Assembly: GCA_029876055.1 (NCBI GenBank)
Contig: CM056874.1
Span: 6,758,001 to 6,822,000, forward strand
Origin: Madurella fahalii
Taxonomy: Eukaryota; Ascomycota; Sordariomycetes; Sordariales
Direction of reading: 5' to 3'
DNA length: 64,000 bases
Within the stretch, counting starts at the first letter, position 1. Each line of letters opens with the position of its first letter. The translations under genes and the position numbers were made by a program. Under the pieces are notes generated by a model. The model saw nothing but the letters and a program-made list of their open reading frames with translations, searched no databases and was not told the origin of the DNA. Positions 58,078 to 64,000 of this stretch are shown here, one piece after another.

Positions 58078-59721
58078 CTTCGTTAGCCAGTTAGGGACGG
58101 CGGCAGAGGTGAAGTCGGAGGAATATGGCGGTGAGGCAGATGCCGCTGACAGCCCGCGAGCTCGGTGCGCTCTGCAGAAATAAGCTTAGCAAAAGAGGAC
58201 TCAGATCCGGGCATCAAGACATCGTTTAAAGGCAATTTCATTGCGAGAGCGGTGAGGACGCTCAATTTCAGCCGCCGTCGACTTGCAGCTGGTCGGCAAC
58301 GGAGGTCCGTGGCGATATGTCCGGCCGGGACCGAATCTGGCGTTCGGCTGTACCAATCGGTAGTTGCCAGCCATCAATTAAGAAATTTTGCGTAGATATT
58401 GGGGTTGCAGACTCTCCAAGGCGCCGCCACGGCGTGTGCTGCCATCAATCAGGGAAAATCGGAGATCGAGGTGGTGCTGATGGCTTATCGTTCTGGTGGT
58501 TTTGCTCCGTGTTCTGGATGTCGATTCGTGACGGTAGTCCGTCGTGTCCAGCTACTGGTTGGATAAGGTACGTGACACACGATTGAGATTGCTGCCGAAC
58601 TGTGTGATCCAAAGAAACCTTCACCACAGACTACTAGTAGTACATCTAGACCTTTCCGCCGCAGCCGCCAACGACAATTCAAATCTTAAGGCGTGCAGTT
58701 ACTAATATTTACTTTGTTAGGCTTCAACCTTCCCCCATCCCCCAATTTGGTTTTTTTTTTTTTTTTTTTTTTTTCCAACACCACAGCCAAGTGTGCATGA
58801 ACTCGGCGATGAGCTTTCTGGCAAGACCTGGGGGTGCCAGAAGGGAGACGACTCGACAATGTCACTAGACTCGTAGGTTCATCAAACCAAGAAGGTACCT
58901 AAGGTAACCTATAGTTCTCATCATAGAGCATAGTGGTCCTACCCCTGATAGAGTATACTTTCTATGATGCCCAGGTTGAAAATTGCTTACTTCCAAGTCA
59001 CGCTTGTGAAGGCGGAGTAACATGGGCTAGATATCCTTAGCCAGTGCAGCCGGACGAAACAGTTCTTTAACATACCACCCATCGTGTCCTCCTAATTAGC
59101 CGTCCCGTAGTCTAGAATGAGTGGGGCGGCTTCGGCTGGGTACGGTACGCGGTAGACCTACCATGGAGAGGCACATGCTGCTGACGAATATCTCCCCAAA
59201 GCTGACTGCGCTGCCACGTAGGGAACAATTCGCTTCCTGTCTATAATAACCAGTCACTCGAGCAATGCCACAACTCTATAGGAACTGGGATATGACTGGG
59301 GCCCGGCCTACTAGTAGCAACGTGGTTAAACCCTTGACACTAGAAACACGAATCGAAATGAGGTCAAAGGATGAATGAATCTCGTTTGTCCTCCCACGCT
59401 GCTTTTATTAAGAGTAACGGCCGCGTCACACGACCTGAGACAAGCGCAAATCACAGGTGAGTAAGGAGCTCCAGCTGAGTATCCAAATTGTGAACTTCCG
59501 CCTGGTGGAGTCGGTGGAGATTTCGTGACAGGGGTAAACCCGTACCTACAAAACGCCCCTGGGAACCCATCTGCATCCTCGAGAACTCATCCTGAGCGCA
59601 ATATCGTGGTTTTGCCTTGCTCAAAGCGTTACGATCGTTTCCAGGCAGTCTCACCACCACTGCAGTCACTCGTTTCTTGTTTCGTCTATTTATCAACCAG
59701 GTCTACGCCCGTCACGACAAT
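58078..59721. other. Intergenic, no gene recognised
   Basis: About 1.6 kb between the MFS start and the Kre9-like gene start, so a divergent region. Only short frames; AT content rises around the poly-T tract. Confidence 0.5.
58751..58774. repeat. Poly-T tract (T24)
   Basis: Twenty-four uninterrupted T residues in the divergent intergenic region. It may act as a nucleosome-excluding promoter element or be a retroposon tail trace; no flanking duplication was recognised. Confidence 0.95.
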
Positions 59722-60546
59722 ATGCGTGGCTTGTCGATCTTCGCCTTTGTGGCGCCTCTCGTTTCTGCCATGCAGCTCATCGAGCCCACCGTAAATTCAA
59801 CCCTACGGATGGGCGAAACGATTCGTGCCAAATGGACTAGTGCCGATACGGATCCCACCACCTTCAGCATTTACTTGGTCAACTTTGTTAATTGGCCGCC
59901 TTTCTACACTCAGCTGGCCTCCAATGTCCAAACGTCGGCCGGTGAATATCAGGTAACTATCCCCTGCGGTCTTGACAGTTCGTGGGGCTACCAGTTGTAA
60001 GTAACTACCTTCTGCCTCTATAAAAGAGATACAAGCCAAACATCTTACTAATTCCCTATCCAGAAATGCCATCAACGGCACCAACGTCTACGTCATTTAT
60101 GCACAAACTCCCAAGTTCCACGTCCGGAGCGGCACCTGCATGGGAAATAATGCCGCCCCGCTGCCAGACAGCGGGGACTCGACGTGTGAGCGCATCACCG
60201 TGACCGCCGCCGTCACTAGCACTATCACTGTATTCCCTGCCTGCCCCTCGACGGAACCATCATGTTCGCTTGCCAACAAGAGATGCGCCGCCACCACTTC
60301 CACGGTTTCCTCGCAGCCTCAGCCCACCGACGACTCGAACTCCGGTGAGGAGGAAGAGGGGAAGAGGAGGACTCGAGTTCTGACTCAGAGGGAGAGGATG
60401 GCGAGGGTGAAGGTGAAGAATCGGACTCGGACTCTGACACCGATGAGGATGATGGTGATGCAGATGAGGATGATGTGGATGAGGAGGGTGTAGATGAAGC
60501 GGACCAAGCATCCGCAGCCCTCAGCGTTACCAGCTTGCCGGCGTAA
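59722..60546 (+). CDS. Kre9/Knh1-like secreted protein with acidic tail
   Basis: Proposed exons 59722-59996, 60064-60344 and 60389-60546 give 237 residues. Residues 1-16 are a signal peptide (MRGLSIFAFVAPLVSA). The Ig-like Kre9/Knh1 domain follows: 'MQLIEPTVNSTLRMGETIRAKW', 'FSIYLVNFVNWPPFYTQLASN', 'GEYQVTIPCGLDSSWGYQLN'. This family works in fungal wall beta-1,6-glucan or as secreted GPI proteins. The 44-base second intron (GTGAGG...TGACTCAG) is inferred because it moves the reading into a strongly acidic repeat (E/D/S, 'GEGEESDSDSDTDEDD'). The end is uncertain: past the TAA at 60546 another frame (about 60571-60636) encodes a GPI-tail-like helix, VDALVAAIVVCLAVLRN, that I could not splice in phase. 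Confidence 0.68.
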
Positions 60547-61610
60547 GGTAGGTAAGATACCTAACATGTGCCGGATTGGTAGTAGTGGATGCGCTTGTGG
60601 CTGCTATCGTGGTGTGTTTGGCCGTATTGAGGAATTGATTTATTGTGTTTGGAATGTCGATGGACAAGGAGAGACGGGAAAAGAGAGGACGCATAATTAT
60701 GTTACGTAAAGACATGGGCTCTCAGTTCAATATGGGACTTAATTGTCGGTTATTTAACTATTAATGTAATTAGATATTCAGTTCCTACAAAAGAATTCGT
60801 TGCCCGGCATTTTTGTACGGGAACTCTACCAGTCTCTTACATGACACAGTAGCAGATGGTATCCCCAAATCTTTTGAATCCGGCACGAAGGCCATGCCTC
60901 GACGGCAATGACGACAGTTCAGGTGACATGTACGGATGTAGTATGAATAGACCTTTTGGGGCACGATGATGCAGCAAAAGCCTGGGAGCACCACCTGCTT
61001 TTCAATCATTATAACTTGGGAGTTCGGAGTGTGGGGAATTGAAACATCCCAATCACAGTCAAACATAGCGTAGTATTGGCTGGTCTCTCTTTCATTAGGT
61101 ATTGTAAGTATAAGGTATCTACTAGTTGGGTCCCTGTCAAACACGATCCGAGCGAGTAATTAAAACGAAGTATCCGACAAAAACCGCACTTTGTGAACGT
61201 AAGGGTGCTCCTGGTTATACGAGCACCGTTAATATAATCTCCCAGATGCCGATCCCTTTGAAGTCGAGAAAGGCCTCCACAACTCCGACGCATTAGTATT
61301 AAGATCTCACGCTGACCATGAGCTGCGTGAACTTCAAGTGGGGGTTCTGCCGGTGAGGTTTGATAGCCTGACTTGAGCATCCTTTCTAAGACCAGCTCTG
61401 GTTCGTTACTAGAGAGGACTGTTATGGCACCTGCCTTTAGCGGTTTACATCTAGAACACGCTAACATGCTTAACGGGGAGATCCGAGATGATCTGCCGAC
61501 CGGGTACTGGACATTAGGCTGGACATCATCCCCACCGGCTGGAGATCTCCTGACGCGCTCAAATAATGGAATTAAGCTTAGTTATCTCCCATTATCTACC
61601 TTGACTTCAT
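60547..61610. other. Intergenic, convergent 3' flanks
   Basis: About 1.06 kb. A 152-codon frame at 61009-61467 minus has no ATG-supported start or domain. No other signal. Confidence 0.45.
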
Positions 61611-63056
61611 TTAACGTGTAATTTTTTCACGAATCCAGGTCAAAACTTGACCAGTAACAAGGCATTCCCGGCCTTGATCAAGAAGTTGCCAGAGGTGGTC
61701 GACATCTCGGAGAGCTCGTCTTGCCTCCTCCAATGTGAGGCGAAGCTCTTCAGCAAACGCTTTGAGGTCATGATCACATGTAACCACCAGCCTGACGCTA
61801 GCCAACGAAGCCGCAATCCAAAGCAGAAGCATCTTAGTCTCTGGATCACCTCCAAATGCCCCACAACCCCACAGCCCGGTTCGAACCTCTTCAAAGCCGG
61901 CTGAGGCGAAGGCTGTGTATGCTTTCCGAACCTCGCGGTCTATGTTTCCGGGCTGCAGGTCAGGAAGCACAAGGTCTCGATGCTCTACCATATCCAGCTC
62001 GAGAGCATCCATGAACAACATCGTCCTGTGGCGCCAAGATTTTTCGCCGCTGTTGGGTACCGGCATTTTTTCGGCGCGGATATCTCGGCCCCGACCAGTG
62101 ACATTGATCATGGCCTGCGCGCCCCTGACAACCAGCACCTGATCATCCCTCAACGGCGAGGTAACAAGCACAGCCGGACACGCCTCGGGCGATGTTCCCA
62201 CATGAACCTCCTCTTGCGTAGCAGATTGGCCAAACCCGATAAACTTATTCGACGCGACAACCACTGCTCCATCGGGAAGACCCAAGCTCGCAGGAGACAT
62301 GTCATACCGCTCCACAACCATCACCTTAACCTCCCCAAGTGGGCGCCCCCGGCCAGGTATCCCCAAAAAGGCATCCGCCAGATCTCCGGTCAGTGACTGC
62401 AGGGTATACGCGACCTCCCATTCCTCCTTAGGCATGCCCACCCTTCCCTCTTCGCAAACCACCTCCTCAAAATACCCCATCAGTGCCCCCAGATACGCCC
62501 TCACGGCACTAGCCTGTCTCTGGTTTTCCTCACCGGCATACCACACCCCGAAATCACATAGCCCATCATCCTGCATCCAGACCGGTTTTGATAGCGTTCT
62601 CAGGAATTGGTGTACCACCAGACACGCTGTCTGCCGCCGCGAAAAGGACAGACGCGTTGCCTCCCGTCCTAGGACGGGAATATATCCCTCTGGGAAGAGG
62701 ACAGGCATCTGCAGCGCTAGATTTACGAGACGAGGCCAGACACGGCGGAAGAAACCCTGCTCGCCTTGGCTACTATTGGCGATGATGGCCTTGTGCAGAA
62801 GTGCATAGTCGCTTGCAGGGTGGGACGTGCCGCGGAGGGTGACAGAGATGGTGTCGAGGAGTGAATCGAGCGCTGCGGGTGAAGTGACGGGCTGGGAGAG
62901 GAGCGAACGGAGGAGGGGCCAGAAGGGAACAAGGCCGTTGGAATCTTGGAGCGGTTCGCCGTCATTGCTGTCGTCGTCGAGAAGGCTGAAACGGTCGGTG
63001 CATCTATAAGCTAATGAACATGGCAGGGTGTAGAATCCAAGGGGTGAGCTGGCCAT
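61611..63056 (-). CDS. Poly(ADP-ribose) glycohydrolase (PARG)
   Basis: Single exon, 481 residues from the ATG at 63056. The PARG fold is recognisable: an N-terminal accessory region with 'LSFSRRQTACLVVHQFL' (135-151), the catalytic macrodomain with 'ASNKFIGFGQSATQEEVHVG' (268-287) holding the catalytic Glu pair in QEE (281-283), and the signature 'TGLWGCGAFGGDPETK' (394-408). PARG removes poly(ADP-ribose) from proteins after DNA damage. The loop before QEE is odd: GFG-x4-QEE here, against GGG-x6-8-QEE in animal and plant enzymes. I recall such enzymes in filamentous fungi but cannot say how usual this loop is. No PARP gene lies in the window. Confidence 0.88.
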   Translation of the reverse strand: MASSPLGFYTLPCSLAYRCTDRFSLLDDDSNDGEPLQDSNGLVPFWPLLRSLLSQPVTSPAALDSLLDTISVTLRGTSHPASDYALLHKAIIANSSQGEQGFFRRVWPRLVNLALQMPVLFPEGYIPVLGREATRLSFSRRQTACLVVHQFLRTLSKPVWMQDDGLCDFGVWYAGEENQRQASAVRAYLGALMGYFEEVVCEEGRVGMPKEEWEVAYTLQSLTGDLADAFLGIPGRGRPLGEVKVMVVERYDMSPASLGLPDGAVVVASNKFIGFGQSATQEEVHVGTSPEACPAVLVTSPLRDDQVLVVRGAQAMINVTGRGRDIRAEKMPVPNSGEKSWRHRTMLFMDALELDMVEHRDLVLPDLQPGNIDREVRKAYTAFASAGFEEVRTGLWGCGAFGGDPETKMLLLWIAASLASVRLVVTCDHDLKAFAEELRLTLEEARRALRDVDHLWQLLDQGRECLVTGQVLTWIREKITR

Positions 63057-64000
63057 TTTGGGAGTTTAGAGAGACTTGGATTGGTGACGGAGCGATAAGT
63101 GACAGTTCTGTCGTATTGGATATTGATTACTTAAAGAAAGTTGCGACCTTCTAGAAGCCAAAGCAGTGGTATGCCGAGTGTGTGTTGTAGAGCCGGAGGC
63201 ACAGCCGCGTCCTGACATGGAGACCTCCGGCGTGACTCACTAGCTCAACCTGTAGAGCATACGTGCTTAGCTGTGAATGAATTACCTGCCCCCACATAAC
63301 CTGCATCAATTTGTGAGGCTAACTGAAGTATGCCTACGCCATGCCCGTCTGGGACATCTTGGGGTCGCTCGCAACAGAGATCTCCCGGACTTGTGCTCAA
63401 CTTCTGACGCCTGAGACGGTTCCGGGAGATACGTTTGTATTAGACAATAACAGAGTGAGTTTTTATGTTATCGGATCGCCTAACGCAAGCAGGTGGAGAC
63501 ATGCGACGGGAATTTCGATCGAAGGGAGATTTGCGGGTTGTACTTCTGTATTTGTAGCTAGTTCTGAGCAAGTTGAAGTAAACTTGAGAGAGCGACCCAT
63601 GATCCTTGAGCCTTGCTCAAGTTATATAGTTCCCCCGCAGAGGACACGATCAGCCGGTCGTGTCAATGCGACGCAGATATCTAAGGCATCTTGTAGTGCA
63701 TTTGTTTCTTATCTATTTTATTCTCTACGCGCTCACTTCTGCTTTCACCATCTTTGCTTTCCGTTTTAGTGCGGGCTCGATGGCCATGTATAGAGAGCCT
63801 CATACTATCACCATTGGGAGCGGGTTCAAATTCCCGTGATGTCAACTTTGGTGGTGAGGGGTCGCTTTGTCGGCCCCGCCAAACGTCTGCAAGTGCCCCG
63901 CCCTTTGTGGTGGGGAGCTGTCGTACCCCGCCGCCCAATCAGAAGCTCAGATTCCCATCGAAAGACATCGAAAGTCCAGAGCTTTCCACGAGCCTTGCGT
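63057..64000. other. Right-end region, no gene recognised
   Basis: About 940 bases. A 142-codon frame at 63341-63769 plus shows no domain, and a T-arm-like hairpin near 63820 does not complete a tRNA. Left end is the PARG promoter. Confidence 0.4.

Noticed and set aside
63815..63840. GGTTCAAATTCCC, resembling a tRNA T-arm
   Set aside because: The loop does not close with five proper pairs at seven bases, and no matching acceptor stem (TGACATC-like) or D-arm lies upstream.
1..64000. Multi-gene biosynthetic or defence operon
   Set aside because: Genes are individually promoted, on mixed strands and functionally unrelated apart from the loose 24-41 kb recognition-type island.

Overview
The window is fungal nuclear DNA, most likely from a filamentous ascomycete of the Sordariomycetes. 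Genes are split by short introns (mostly 44-100 bases) with GTAAGT-like donors and CTAAC/CTGAC branch sites. LYS2 has the short (about 1170-residue) architecture, the cyclophilin resembles the Neurospora-type dual-targeted enzyme, and HET, STAND, 2EXR and Zn2Cys6 families are present. No rRNA, convincing tRNA or CRISPR array was seen. All coordinates and splice sites were worked out by reading the sequence.

Left part (1-23.6 kb), mostly housekeeping and secreted functions: the N-terminal half of a prolyl-4-hydroxylase-like oxygenase cut by the window edge; a single-exon SDR oxidoreductase; a 3.4-kb gene-poor stretch; an Rck2/Srk1-type stress kinase; another 2.9-kb gene-poor stretch; an S28 serine peptidase gene carrying a one-base frameshift; a secreted PAP2/vanadium-haloperoxidase-like protein; LYS2 of the aminoadipate lysine pathway; and a SUR7-type membrane protein.

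Middle part (24.4-41.3 kb), accessory in character: a 5'-truncated LINE remnant, a 2EXR protein, a HET-domain pseudogene with at least four disabling changes, a SET protein with a signal-like N-terminus, a Cys-rich protein with two PPxY motifs and no recognised family, a second SET protein (TPR-SET), and a STAND protein (N-terminal fungal STAND domain, NACHT, ankyrin-like C-terminus). HET and STAND genes belong to fungal non-self recognition families, so this stretch looks like a small, partly decayed recognition-type island.

Right part (41.5-64 kb), mainly conserved single-copy genes: a GNAT acetyltransferase divergent from a membrane-anchored hemerythrin-domain protein, a Zn2Cys6 regulator, a MARVEL protein followed in the same frame past one TAG by a further 240 open codons, an Ent3-like epsin, a cyclophilin with mitochondrial and cytosolic start codons, the RNA polymerase III subunit Rpc34, an MFS transporter, a Kre9/Knh1-like secreted protein with an acidic tail, and a poly(ADP-ribose) glycohydrolase with an unusual catalytic loop.

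I found no obviously new multi-gene system. The best leads are the MARVEL-TAG-ORF arrangement, the PPxY Cys-rich orphan, the variant PARG loop, the altered phosphatase/haloperoxidase motif, and the 24-41 kb recognition-type island.
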